Translations under genes and position numbers: made by a program
Shown here: piece by piece, positions 49,796 through 58,561 of the stretch
Layout: every line of letters begins with the position of its first letter
Position numbering within the stretch: the first letter of the stretch is position 1
The notes under the pieces: generated by a model
The model's database searches: none
What the model was told of the DNA's origin: nothing
Seen by the model: only the letters and a program-made list of their open reading frames with translations
Origin: Rhizobiales bacterium CCH3-A5
GTDB taxonomy: Bacteria > Pseudomonadota > Alphaproteobacteria > Rhizobiales > Beijerinckiaceae
Assembly: GCA_001556025.1 (NCBI GenBank)
Contig: LSIB01000154.1
Span: 30,264 to 94,263, forward strand
Direction of reading: 5' to 3'
Length of the DNA stretch: 64,000 nt

Positions 49796-52321
49796 ATGAC
49801 CACGTCACAGCGCGACCACGCGCCGCTCCTCATCGCCGCTGCCGGCCTGATTGCCCTGCCCTTCCTGATGAACCTGATCGGGCTCGGCACGACGTCCGCG
49901 ACCGAGGTCGTCGTCTTCGCCATCGCCTGCATGGCGCTGAACATTCTGGTCGGGGCGACCGGGCTGGTTTCCTTCGGCCATGGCGCCTGGTTCGGGCTCG
50001 CGGCGTATGCCGCCGGGCTGATCCAGCGCAACTGGCTGCCGGGGCAGTTCGCCCTGCCGATCCTGATGGCGGTGCTGTTCGTCGGCCTGATCGCATTCGC
50101 CTTCGGGGCGCTGATCCTGCGGCGCAAGGGCGTCTATTTCTCGCTGTTGACGCTGGCGCTGGCGGCGATGACCTATTCGGTCGCCTTCCGCTGGACGGTG
50201 GTGACCGGCGGAGAGGACGGGTTAGGGGGCATCAAGCGGCCGCTCTTCCTCGGCATCGATTTCGAGGTCGCCCTGCCCTTCTACATGTTGGTCGCGACGA
50301 TCGGCATGGCGGTGGTCTACGGGCTCTGGCGCTTTCACCGCTCGCCGGTCGGCACCGTGCTCGTCGCCATCCGCGAAAACGAGCAGCGCGCCCGCTTCCT
50401 CGGCTACGCCACCGACCGCTACAAGCTGATCGCCTTCACGCTCTCGGCCGCTCTGACCGGGCTTGCCGGCTCGCTGCTGCTGTTCAACAACCGCATGACC
50501 TCGGCCGAACCGATCTCGGTCGCGTTCTCGGGCGAATTGCTGGCCATGGTCGTGATCGGCGGCATGCGCTCCTTTCTGGGCCCGGCGCTGGGCGCGCTCT
50601 TCTTCGTCATCTTCCGCGACTATCTCTCCAGCATGACCGCGAACTGGCTGTTCTGGTTCGGGCTGCTCTTCGTCGCTTTCATCGTGTTCTCGCCGACCGG
50701 GCTCGTCGGCGTGGCCGAGCGGCTGCTCAAGCCCTTCCGCAAAAAGGTCGTGGGCGATGCGGCGATGTCCGAGCGCAAGGCCGGACAGGTGACGCTGCCG
50801 GACTTCATGAAGCCGGTAGATGCCGGCGACGGCACAATCCTGACCGCGACCGGGCTCGCCAAGAGCTTTGGCGGCATCAAGGCGGTCGAGGGCGTCGACA
50901 TCACGATGCGCGACCGGCGGCTGCACGCGCTGATCGGGCCGAACGGCGCGGGCAAGACCACCGCCTTCAACCTGATCTCGGGCCTGTTTCCGCCCGACCG
51001 GGGCACGGTGCATCTGCGCGAGCGCCAGATAGGCGGCATGACGCCCGAAGCGATCACGCAGGCCGGTATCGGGCGCGCCTTCCAGATCACCAACCTGTTC
51101 CCGACGCTGTCAGTCGAGGAAAATGTCCGCCTCGCGGTGCAGGCGCGCGCGGCCGAACGGTTCGACCCGTGGCGCGCCGCCGGGTCGCTCGCCCAGGTCA
51201 ACGCACAGACGACGACGGTGATCGACACGATGGGCCTGCGCGGTATCGAGACGGCCGAAGCCGGCGCGCTCAGCTATGGCGGCCAACGTCTGCTCGACAT
51301 GTCGCTCGCGCTCGCCACCAAGCCGCGCGTGCTGCTGCTCGACGAGCCGCTGGCGGGGTTGGCCGCGGCCGAGCGCGAGCGCGTCGGCAACCTGATCAAG
51401 TCGATCTCAAAAGACTTGCCGGTGCTGCTCGTCGAGCACGACATCGACCGCGTCTTCGCCATCGCCGATCATGTCACGGTGATGAACGAGGGCGCGGTGC
51501 TGGTCGACGGGACCGTCGAGGATGCGCGCTCGTCGCCGCAGGTTCAGGCGGTCTATATCGGCTCGGGTGCGCATGCGCTGGCGGAAAAGCCGCGCCTCAC
51601 GGCCGCGCGGGACACCGTCCTGCTCGGGCTCGACGGCATCGACACCTTCTACGGCAAGAGCCACATCCTGCGGCAGGTCTCGCTCGACGTCCACGAGAAC
51701 GAGATCGTGGCCCTGCTAGGCCGCAACGGCGCGGGCAAATCGACGCTGCTGAAGACGATCACCGGCATCGCGCCGCCGGCAGCGGGCAGGATCACGCTGG
51801 CGGGGCAGAACATCGCCGGCCAGCCTTCGGCGGCGATCGCGCGCGCCGGCATCGCCTATGTGCCGCAGGGCCGCGGGCTGTTCGCCGGCATGAGCGTCAA
51901 GGACAATATGGAGCTCGGCCGGCTCAAGCGCCGGACCGGCAACGGCCTGCGCTGGGAGGACGAGAAGATTTTCGCCTTCTTCCCGCGCATCAGGCAGCGC
52001 TGGCATTCGCCGGCGGACTACCTCTCCGGCGGCGAACAGCAGATGGTGGCGGTGGCGCGCGCGCTCTCGGGCGACACCCGCGTTCTGCTGCTCGACGAGC
52101 CCTTCGAGGGGCTGGCCCCGGCCGTGGTCGAGGAGTTGTTCGAGGCTTTCGACCGCCTGAGACAGGAGATCGCGATCGTGATCGTCGACCACCATCTCGA
52201 TCTGGCGCTGGCGCTGTCTGACAGGACGGTCGTGCTGGAGCGCGGCGCCGTGGTGCATACCGGGCCGTCGCGGGCGTTGAGCCAGGATCTGGCGCTCAGG
52301 CGGCAGGTGTTGTGGCTGTGA
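49796..52321 (+). CDS. Fused branched-chain-type ABC transporter: permease (LivM) + ATPase (LivG) + ATPase (LivF)
   Basis: A single 841-residue reading frame joins three proteins that are normally separate. Residues 1 to about 320 form the LivM-type permease (VGATGLVSFGHGAWFGLAAY signature, about nine helices). After a 25-residue linker (AAMSERKAGQVTLP) comes a LivG-like ATPase with Walker A GPNGAGKTT at 381-389, and a LLDEP Walker B. The last part is a LivF-like ATPase with GRNGAGKST at 642-650, LSGGEQQMV and LLDEPFEGL. All expected ATPase motifs are intact. No stop or new ribosome site interrupts the frame. With the LivH permease at 48915 it completes the importer in two membrane polypeptides. 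Confidence 0.93.
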   Translation: MTTSQRDHAPLLIAAAGLIALPFLMNLIGLGTTSATEVVVFAIACMALNILVGATGLVSFGHGAWFGLAAYAAGLIQRNWLPGQFALPILMAVLFVGLIAFAFGALILRRKGVYFSLLTLALAAMTYSVAFRWTVVTGGEDGLGGIKRPLFLGIDFEVALPFYMLVATIGMAVVYGLWRFHRSPVGTVLVAIRENEQRARFLGYATDRYKLIAFTLSAALTGLAGSLLLFNNRMTSAEPISVAFSGELLAMVVIGGMRSFLGPALGALFFVIFRDYLSSMTANWLFWFGLLFVAFIVFSPTGLVGVAERLLKPFRKKVVGDAAMSERKAGQVTLPDFMKPVDAGDGTILTATGLAKSFGGIKAVEGVDITMRDRRLHALIGPNGAGKTTAFNLISGLFPPDRGTVHLRERQIGGMTPEAITQAGIGRAFQITNLFPTLSVEENVRLAVQARAAERFDPWRAAGSLAQVNAQTTTVIDTMGLRGIETAEAGALSYGGQRLLDMSLALATKPRVLLLDEPLAGLAAAERERVGNLIKSISKDLPVLLVEHDIDRVFAIADHVTVMNEGAVLVDGTVEDARSSPQVQAVYIGSGAHALAEKPRLTAARDTVLLGLDGIDTFYGKSHILRQVSLDVHENEIVALLGRNGAGKSTLLKTITGIAPPAAGRITLAGQNIAGQPSAAIARAGIAYVPQGRGLFAGMSVKDNMELGRLKRRTGNGLRWEDEKIFAFFPRIRQRWHSPADYLSGGEQQMVAVARALSGDTRVLLLDEPFEGLAPAVVEELFEAFDRLRQEIAIVIVDHHLDLALALSDRTVVLERGAVVHTGPSRALSQDLALRRQVLWL

Positions 52322-52360
52322 GGATGATCAGAACCGATTCATCGGAGAATGGCGCGAGCA

Positions 52361-52513
52361 ACCCCTCTCCCGGAGGGAGAGGGGCAGGGGTGAGGGGTCG
52401 GCCCTTCTCAGCATGGAGTGCGACCTTTCCGCTGCTCCGCTTGGAAAGTGTCGCGCAACTGGTCCAGCGTCCGTCACCTCACCCCTGCCCCTCTCCTTAC
52501 AGGAGAGGGGTTC
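52361..52513. repeat. Composite palindromic repeat, family 1 copy D
   Basis: The left arm at about 52361-52394 is nearly identical to 2759-2794, and the right arm at 52485-52513 to 2863-2901. The core includes CAACTGGTCCAGCG, the reverse complement of the GACCAGTTG core of copy A. It separates the transporter from the dehydrogenase gene. Confidence 0.85.
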
Positions 52514-52544
52514 CCCTCGCCTGTCCTGTCAACCGAGACGTCAC

Positions 52545-53486
52545 ATGACCAGCATCGCCATCGTCGGTTCAGGGCTCATCGGCCGCGCCTGGGCCACCGT
52601 CTTCGCCAGCCACGGCTGCCAGGTTGCGCTGCATGACGTCGCGCCGGGCGCGGCGGAGGCGGCGCGGGCGCATATCGGGACCAATCTGACCGAACTCGCC
52701 GGCCATGGGCTCGTCGATGACCCGACCGGCTCGCTCGCCCGCATCAGGGTCGGAGCCGATCTCGCCGACGTGCTGAAGGACGCCGACCTCGTACAGGAGA
52801 ACGGGCCGGAGACAGTCGAGGCCAAGCGGGCGCTGTTTGCGGAGATGGACAAGCTCGCCGCGCCCAAAACCATCCTCGCCTCCTCGACCTCCTTCATCAT
52901 GGCCTCGGTCTTCAGCGAGACGCTGGCCGGCCGGGCGCGCTGCCTCGTCGCGCATCCGGTCAACCCGCCGCATCTCGTGCCGATCGTCGAGCTTGCGCCC
53001 GCGCCCTGGACCGATCCTGCCGTGGTCGAAAGGGCGAAGGCGATCTACGAGGCTGCCGGGCAGGTGCCGATCACGCTGCGCAAGGAGAAGGCGGGCTTCG
53101 TCTTGAACCGGCTGCAGGCGGTGCTGCTGGCCGAAGCGTTCCGCCTTGTCGGCGAGGGCGTCGCCAGCGCGGAAGATGTCGACAAGACGATCCGGGACGG
53201 CCTTGGCCTGCGCTGGGCCTTCATGGGGCCGTTCGAGACGATCGAACTCAATGCACCCGGCGGCATTCCCGACTACTGCGCGCGCTATTCGGCCTCGCTC
53301 GACCGCATGGTGAAGTCCTCGGAAGGGCTCGGCAATCCGTTCGACGCAGCGACGGTCGCGACCGTGATGAGCGAGTGGCCGGGCACGCAGTCGGCCGAGC
53401 GGGTCAAGCGCCTGAGCGACTGGCGCGATACGCGGCTGGCGGCACTGCAAGCGCATAAGCGGGCTTCCAACAGTAAGCCAGAATGA
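52545..53486 (+). CDS. 3-hydroxyacyl-CoA dehydrogenase family protein (carnitine dehydrogenase/lambda-crystallin-like)
   Basis: A 313-residue NAD-dependent dehydrogenase of the L-3-hydroxyacyl-CoA fold. The NAD loop IAIVGSGLIGRAWA is at the N-terminus; QENGPETVEAKRALFAEMD, the ASSTS and AHPVNPPHLVPIVEL blocks carry the conserved Ser, His and Asn catalytic positions, and NRLQAVLLAEAFRLVGEGVAS starts the dimer domain. The type includes L-carnitine dehydrogenase and L-gulonate 3-dehydrogenase. The DUF849 gene lies 131 bases downstream, and a DUF849 enzyme follows carnitine dehydrogenase in the known carnitine pathway, so a 3-hydroxy acid with a quaternary or similar group is a fair guess. ATG 52545 removes repeat-encoded residues. 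Confidence 0.88.
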   Translation: MTSIAIVGSGLIGRAWATVFASHGCQVALHDVAPGAAEAARAHIGTNLTELAGHGLVDDPTGSLARIRVGADLADVLKDADLVQENGPETVEAKRALFAEMDKLAAPKTILASSTSFIMASVFSETLAGRARCLVAHPVNPPHLVPIVELAPAPWTDPAVVERAKAIYEAAGQVPITLRKEKAGFVLNRLQAVLLAEAFRLVGEGVASAEDVDKTIRDGLGLRWAFMGPFETIELNAPGGIPDYCARYSASLDRMVKSSEGLGNPFDAATVATVMSEWPGTQSAERVKRLSDWRDTRLAALQAHKRASNSKPE

Positions 53487-53495
53487 CGTGTATTA

Positions 53496-53576
53496 CCGTC
53501 ATTGCGAGCGCAGCGAAGCAATCCAGAACGTCGGAGCGTGTGGCTCTGGATTGCTTCGCTGCGCTCGCAATAACGG
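53496..53576. repeat. Palindromic repeat, family 3, between dehydrogenase and DUF849 genes
   Basis: Outer arms CCGTCATTGCGAGCG / CGCTCGCAATAACGG and inner arms GCAGCGAAGCAATCCAGA / TCTGGATTGCTTCGCTGC are inverted. It matches the copy at 45723-45805. It sits between two co-directional genes. Confidence 0.88.
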
Positions 53577-53617
53577 ATGAGTCAGAGCGCGACACGAAAA
53601 GCCGGAAGGACACCCAC

Positions 53618-54550
53618 ATGGCCAAGAACCGCAAAGTCATCATCACCTGTGCGGTGACGGGCGCGATCCACACGCCCTCCATGTCGCCGCATCTGCCGGT
53701 GACGCCGCAGGAGATCATCGACGCGGCCGTCGGCGCGGCGGAGGCCGGGGCGGCGCTGGTGCATGTGCATGCGCGCGATCCCGTCACCGGTAAACCCGAC
53801 CAGTCGCCCGCCGCCTTCGAACCGTTCCTGAAGGTGATCAAGCAGCGCTGCGACGCCGTGATCAACATCACCACCGGCGGCGCGCCGACCATGGGCGTCG
53901 AGGAGCGGCTGCAGCCCTGCGCGCATTTCAAGCCCGAAGTCGCCTCGCTCAACATGGGGTCGATGAATTTCGGGCTCTACCCGATGCTCGCCCGCTTCAA
54001 CGACTTCAAGCATGAATGGGAGCGGCCCTATCTCGAAGGCTCGAAGGACCGCATCTTCAAGAACACGTTTCAGGACATCGAGAACATCCTGACGACCTGC
54101 GCCGAGAACCAGACTCGCTTCGAGATCGAGTGCTACGACATCGGCCATCTCTACACGCTGGCGCATTTCGTCGATAAGGGCCTCGTCAAACCGCCCTTCT
54201 TCGTCCAGTCGGTCTTCGGCATCCTTGGCGGCATCGGCCCGCATCCGGAAGACGTCATCCATATGAAGCGCACGGCCGACCGGCTGTTCGGCGACGACTA
54301 TCAATGGTCGGTCCTGGGCGCTGGCCGCCATCAGTTGCCGATCGCGGCTATGGCTGTGTCGATGGGCGGCAATCTGCGCGTGGGGCTGGAGGATTCGCTC
54401 TGGCTCGGGCCGGGCCAGATGGCGAAGTCCAACGCCGAGCAGGTCCGGGCGGCGCGGATGATCGTCGAGGGACTGGGGCTCGAGGTCGCGACGCCGGCCT
54501 ATGCGCGCGAAGTGCTGCAGCTCAAGGGCGCGGACAAGGTCGCTTTTTGA
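53618..54550 (+). CDS. Beta-keto acid cleavage enzyme (BKACE, DUF849)
   Basis: A 310-residue zinc enzyme of the DUF849 family. Family members condense a beta-keto acid with acetyl-CoA and split it to acetoacetate and a new CoA ester; known substrates include 3-dehydrocarnitine and 3-keto-5-aminohexanoate. The zinc histidines lie in VHVHARD (His49, His51), with the later conserved GLEDSLW. ITTGGAP and SMNFGLYP complete the pocket. GGAAGGA precedes the ATG. The pairing with a carnitine-dehydrogenase-like enzyme suggests oxidation of a 3-hydroxy acid followed by cleavage. The actual substrate depends on pocket residues and cannot be read from sequence alone. Confidence 0.93.
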   Translation: MAKNRKVIITCAVTGAIHTPSMSPHLPVTPQEIIDAAVGAAEAGAALVHVHARDPVTGKPDQSPAAFEPFLKVIKQRCDAVINITTGGAPTMGVEERLQPCAHFKPEVASLNMGSMNFGLYPMLARFNDFKHEWERPYLEGSKDRIFKNTFQDIENILTTCAENQTRFEIECYDIGHLYTLAHFVDKGLVKPPFFVQSVFGILGGIGPHPEDVIHMKRTADRLFGDDYQWSVLGAGRHQLPIAAMAVSMGGNLRVGLEDSLWLGPGQMAKSNAEQVRAARMIVEGLGLEVATPAYAREVLQLKGADKVAF

Positions 54551-54557
54551 GCCCGCC

Positions 54558-55538
54558 TCACGCCGCAGCCAGCGCCTGCTCTGCCAGAATACAGCGCACC
54601 ACCCTGCCCTCGCCCAGCTCCACGACCGGCGGCAGCGCTGTGCGGCAGCGCTCCTGAGCGTGCTTGCAGCGCGGCGCGAAGGAGCAGGAATCCGGGGCCG
54701 AGTTCAGAGCCGGCGGCGCGCCGGGTATCGCTTCCAGGCGCTCGCCCTTCTTCGCGCCATGCAGGTTCGCCGCCAGCAAGCCACGCGTATAGGGGTGCTG
54801 CGGATCGCGCAGGAGTTCGCGCACCGTGCCGGTCTCGACGATCTGGCCGGCATACATCACAGCCAGCCGGTCCGAGACCTCGACGGCGACGCCGATGTCG
54901 TGCGTGACGAAGAGCATGCCCATGCCCATGTCGCGCTGAAGCTGGCGCAGCAGCAGCAGGATCTGGATCTGCACGGTGGCGTCGAGCGCCGTCGTCGGCT
55001 CGTCGGCGAGGAGAAGTTTTGGCCTCGCCGCAAGCGCGAGCGCGATCATGGCCCGCTGGCGCATGCCGCCCGACATCTCGTGCGGATAGGCCTTCAGCCG
55101 CCGCGCCGGCGACGGGATGCGGACGAGTTCGAGCAGTTCGAGCGCGCGCGCCATCGCGGCGGAGTGCGAGACTTTTGCGTGGCGGATGATCGCTTCGGCG
55201 ATCTGCTCGCCGACAGTGTAGACCGGGTCGAGCGCCAGCGCCGGATCCTGGAAGATCATCGAGGTGACCGCGCCGCGATAATCGGCGAGTTCCTGCGGAT
55301 TCAGCGCCAGCACGTCGCGGCCGTCGACCTCGACGGCGCCGCCGATATCGGTGCGACTCTCGGGCAAGAGCCGCAGCAGCGTCTTCAGCGTGACGCTCTT
55401 GCCCGAGCCGGATTCGCCGAGGATGCCCAGCACCTGTCCGGCCTCAAGCGTCAGCGAGACGCCGTTGACCGCATGAACCACCTGCGCGCCGCGAAAGCGC
55501 ACGGTGACGTTCTCCATCCTGACGAGGGGGGCGGTCAC
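54558..55538 (-). CDS. Dipeptide/oligopeptide ABC transporter ATPase (DppD type)
   Basis: A 326-residue ATPase. Walker [16 protein letters not shown] is near residue 40, the SGGMRQR signature follows, and [13 protein letters not shown] holds Walker B. The C-terminal PEGCSFAPRC-like segment ([19 protein letters not shown]) is the cysteine-rich tail of DppD/OppD proteins, which can bind an iron-sulfur cluster in some members. It ends the leftward operon, overlapping the previous gene by 4 bases (ATGA). It converges with the DUF849 gene, only 7 bases apart. Confidence 0.95.
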   Translation of the reverse strand: MTAPLVRMENVTVRFRGAQVVHAVNGVSLTLEAGQVLGILGESGSGKSVTLKTLLRLLPESRTDIGGAVEVDGRDVLALNPQELADYRGAVTSMIFQDPALALDPVYTVGEQIAEAIIRHAKVSHSAAMARALELLELVRIPSPARRLKAYPHEMSGGMRQRAMIALALAARPKLLLADEPTTALDATVQIQILLLLRQLQRDMGMGMLFVTHDIGVAVEVSDRLAVMYAGQIVETGTVRELLRDPQHPYTRGLLAANLHGAKKGERLEAIPGAPPALNSAPDSCSFAPRCKHAQERCRTALPPVVELGEGRVVRCILAEQALAAA

Positions 55539-56575
55539 GCGGCGTCCTCCAGTTTCGGGGCGCGGCTATGGCCGGAGCCGGCGACCTCCATATGGCAGGC
55601 CGCCTCGCGCAGGCCCTCGCCGGTGCGGACTAGGACCGGCTTGACCTTGGCGCAGACGGTCTGCGCCTGCGGACAGCGCGGATGGAAGCGACAGCCATCG
55701 GGCGGGTTGATCGGGTTCGGAGGGTCGCCCGCGAGCGGGGCTTCCATGGTGCGGTTGTCGGGATCCATCGACGGCATCGCCGAGAGCAGCGCGCGCGTAT
55801 AGGGGTGGCGCGGATCGTCATAGAGCTCGTCGACCGGGCCGATCTCCACCACCTCGCCGAGATACATCACCATGACGCGGTCGCTGATGAAGCGAACGAC
55901 GTTGAGGTCGTGCGAGATGAAGATGTAGGTCAGGCCGAACTCCTCGCGAAGGTCAGCGAGCAGGTTCAACACCTGCGCCTCGACCGATTTGTCGAGCGCC
56001 GAAACCGCCTCGTCTAGGATGACGAGGCGCGGACCCAGTGCGAGCGCGCGCGCGATGTTGACGCGCTGGCGCTGGCCGCCCGACAGCTCATGGGGATAGC
56101 GCGCGGCGAAGCGCGCCGGATCGAGCCCGACCTTGGTGAGAAGTTCGCGCGCCTTGAGGATCGCAGCGGGTTTCGAGACGCCATGCACGGTCGGCCCGAA
56201 GGCGACCGAATCCTCGATGGTCAGGCGCGGGTTGAGCGAGGCGTAGCTATCCTGAAACACCATCTGCGCCTGTCGGCGATACTCCTTCAATGTCAGCGAC
56301 CTGCCACCGACGATCTCGCCGTCGAACAGCATCTCGCCCTTGTCCTGCGGAATAAGCTGCATGACGACGCGGGCCGTTGTCGACTTGCCGCAGCCGGATT
56401 CGCCGACGACGCCGAGCGTCTCGCCCTTCAGCACGGCGAAATCCACGCCATCGACGGCGCGCACCACCGCGCCGCCGCCGAGCGGAAAATGCTTGGTGAG
56501 CGTCCTGGCCTGCAGGAGCGGCGTGCCCGCGCCGCCGCGATCGGGCGTGGTCGGGAGTTGGGCTTCTTGCGCCAT
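55535..56575 (-). CDS. Dipeptide/oligopeptide ABC transporter ATPase (DppF type)
   Basis: A 346-residue ATPase with Walker A GVVGESGCGKSTTARV, the LSGGQRQRVNIARAL signature and LDEAVSALDKSVQ-like Walker B region (EAVSALDKSVEAQ, with Glu where DEPTS is more common: DEAVSAL). The QMVFQDSYASLNPR motif and the C-terminal FHPRCPQAQ tail are typical. ATG 56575 is chosen because the 50 codons before it lie inside the permease gene. It starts 2 bases after the permease stop. Confidence 0.95.
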   Translation of the reverse strand: MAQEAQLPTTPDRGGAGTPLLQARTLTKHFPLGGGAVVRAVDGVDFAVLKGETLGVVGESGCGKSTTARVVMQLIPQDKGEMLFDGEIVGGRSLTLKEYRRQAQMVFQDSYASLNPRLTIEDSVAFGPTVHGVSKPAAILKARELLTKVGLDPARFAARYPHELSGGQRQRVNIARALALGPRLVILDEAVSALDKSVEAQVLNLLADLREEFGLTYIFISHDLNVVRFISDRVMVMYLGEVVEIGPVDELYDDPRHPYTRALLSAMPSMDPDNRTMEAPLAGDPPNPINPPDGCRFHPRCPQAQTVCAKVKPVLVRTGEGLREAACHMEVAGSGHSRAPKLEDAA

Positions 56576-56577
56576 GG

Positions 56578-57474
56578 TCAGCCCTTCACATCCATCGCCG
56601 AGCGCAGGCCGTCGGAGAGCAGGTTGAACGAGATCGAGGTGATGAAGATCGCGACGCCCGGCAGCGCCGCGACCCAGGGCTGGACATAGATCGCGGTGCG
56701 CAGTGTGTTGAGCATCAGGCCCCATTCGGGCGTCGGCGGCTTGGTGCCGAGACCGAGGAAGGAGAGACCCGAGGCGAGGATCATCGAGACCGAGATCAGG
56801 CTGGTCGCATAGACGAAGATCGGCCCCAGCACGTTGCCTAGCACATGGACGCGGATGATGGTGCCGGAGCCCGCCCCGCTGGCTCGCGCCGCCTCGACAT
56901 AATCCATCGAGCGCACCTGCGTGGTGACGCTTTCGGCGATGCGCGCGATCGGCGGGATGAAGACGATGGTCAACGAGATCAGCGAGTTGGTGATGCCCGC
57001 ACCGAGCGCTCCGGACAGCGCGATGGCCAGAAGGACCGAGGGGAAAGCGTAGAAGACGTCGACCGTGCGCATCACAACGGTGTTGAAGCGACCGCCGAAG
57101 AAGCCGGCCGAGACGCCGATGATCGAACCCAGGAAGAAGGCGATGAAGACCGGCACGACGCCCATGAAGAGCGAGAGCCGCGCCCCGTGGATCAGCCGCG
57201 AGAGCATGTCGCGGCCGAGTTCGTCGGCGCCGAGCGGATAGCCCGGCGTGCCGATGGGGCGCAGGCGGCGCAGCATCGAGGAGCGCGTCGGGTCGGCCGG
57301 TGCGATATAGTCGGCGAAGATCGCCATCAGGATTATCAGCAGCACGACGATGCCGGCCGCCACAGCGACCTTGTCGGCCTTGAAACGCCGCCAGACGCCT
57401 GCCCAGTAGCCGGGCGATTTCGCCAGCGGCGGGACGACGATCGCGGGCGTGGTCTCGGAGGTGATCGCGCTCAT
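56578..57474 (-). CDS. Dipeptide-type ABC transporter permease (DppC type)
   Basis: A 298-residue inner-membrane permease. A single N-terminal helix precedes a DppC core with GTPGYPLGADELGRDMLSRLIHGARLSL, and the EAA loop YVEAARASGAGSGTIIRVHVLGN. The C-terminal SISFNLLSDGLRSAMD ending is family-typical. It begins 3 bases after the preceding permease stop, in an operon with the ATPases. Confidence 0.95.
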   Translation of the reverse strand: MSAITSETTPAIVVPPLAKSPGYWAGVWRRFKADKVAVAAGIVVLLIILMAIFADYIAPADPTRSSMLRRLRPIGTPGYPLGADELGRDMLSRLIHGARLSLFMGVVPVFIAFFLGSIIGVSAGFFGGRFNTVVMRTVDVFYAFPSVLLAIALSGALGAGITNSLISLTIVFIPPIARIAESVTTQVRSMDYVEAARASGAGSGTIIRVHVLGNVLGPIFVYATSLISVSMILASGLSFLGLGTKPPTPEWGLMLNTLRTAIYVQPWVAALPGVAIFITSISFNLLSDGLRSAMDVKG

Positions 57475-57477
57475 GGC

Positions 57478-58431
57478 TCAGCGCCTCCTGACGCGGGGAT
57501 CGAGCAAGCCCTGGACGATGTCGACGAGCACGTTCAGCGTGACGAAGAACATCGCCAGCACGAGGATCGTACCCTGCAGCAGCGGCAGATCGCGCTGGAA
57601 GATGGCGTTACCGAGCAGGAAGCCGGTGCCGGGCCAGGAGAAGACGGTCTCGATCAGGATCGAGCCGCCGAGCAGATAGCCGAGCTGGAGCCCCATCACG
57701 GCGAGCGCGGTCGGGGCGGCGTTTTTCACGACATGCTTGAACACGCCGAAATCCATCAGTCCCTTGGCCCGCAGCGCCGGCACGAATTCCTGATTGAGGA
57801 TATCGGCGACGAGCGCGCGCACGGTGCGCGCGACGATGCCCATCGGGATCACCGACATCGTGATGGCGGGCAGGATCATGTAGCTGACATGCTCCCAATC
57901 CCATTTCCACGCGGCCGAGCCGCCCGGCCCCGCCCCGCCCGGCGGCAGCCAGCCGAGTTGCACCGAGAAGACGATGACCATCACCATGCCGAGCCAGTAA
58001 TGCGGCACGGAGACGCCGAGCACGGCCAGCATCGAGGCGAACTTGTCTAGGAAGGAGCCGCGGAAATAGCCGGCGACGAAGCCGAAGAAGCAGCCGAACA
58101 GGAAGCCGATCACCGTCGCCAGCGAGGCGATAAGCAGCGTGTTGCCGACCGCGCGCCAGACCTCGGCCGCGACGGGACGGCCGGTGGCGATCGAGGTCCC
58201 GAGGTCGCCCTGCAGCGCCTTCATCAGCCAGAGCCCGAACTGCACCGGCAGCGGCCGGTCGAAGCCGTAGATCCTGCGCAACTCGTCCTGCATCGCCTGC
58301 GAGGCGTCGGGCGGCAGCACCGAGGTCAGCGGATCGCCCGGCGCGATATGCACGAGCAGGAAGCAGAACAGGCTGACGCCGAAGGCGACCGGCAGCACGT
58401 AAAGGATGCGTTTGGCGAGGTAGGTCAGCAT
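57478..58431 (-). CDS. Dipeptide-type ABC transporter permease (DppB type)
   Basis: A 317-residue permease with six predicted helices. The N-terminal YLAKRILYVLPVAFGVSLFCFLLVHIAPGDP and the C-terminal GGSILIETVFSWPGTGFLLGNAIFQRDLPLLQG segments are the DppB signature. It forms the channel with the next gene. A palindromic repeat separates it from the upstream binding-protein gene, an arrangement that usually gives more binding protein than permease. Confidence 0.95.
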   Translation of the reverse strand: MLTYLAKRILYVLPVAFGVSLFCFLLVHIAPGDPLTSVLPPDASQAMQDELRRIYGFDRPLPVQFGLWLMKALQGDLGTSIATGRPVAAEVWRAVGNTLLIASLATVIGFLFGCFFGFVAGYFRGSFLDKFASMLAVLGVSVPHYWLGMVMVIVFSVQLGWLPPGGAGPGGSAAWKWDWEHVSYMILPAITMSVIPMGIVARTVRALVADILNQEFVPALRAKGLMDFGVFKHVVKNAAPTALAVMGLQLGYLLGGSILIETVFSWPGTGFLLGNAIFQRDLPLLQGTILVLAMFFVTLNVLVDIVQGLLDPRVRRR

Positions 58432-58442
58432 GAGGGGGCCGT

Positions 58443-58545
58443 CATGGTCGGGCTTGACCCGACCATCTTGGACGCCAGTGTTTTCTCGTCATGAGGTTCT
58501 CGGGTCTGCGCTTCGCTTCGCCCGAGAATGACGCCCATTCGAAAC
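58443..58545. repeat. Palindromic repeat, family 2 variant, between binding-protein and permease genes
   Basis: CCGTCATGGTCGGGCTTGAC with CCGACCAT forms the first hairpin; CTCGGGTCTGCGCTTCGC and GCCCGAGAATGACGCC form the second. A similar element lies at 60224-60312. Confidence 0.8.
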
Positions 58546-58561
58546 GTCGCCATCATTCCCC

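Noticed and set aside
47491..52321. Urea (urt) transporter
   Set aside because: The binding protein resembles UrtA in class, but no urease genes are near, and the downstream dehydrogenase and DUF849 genes point to another substrate.
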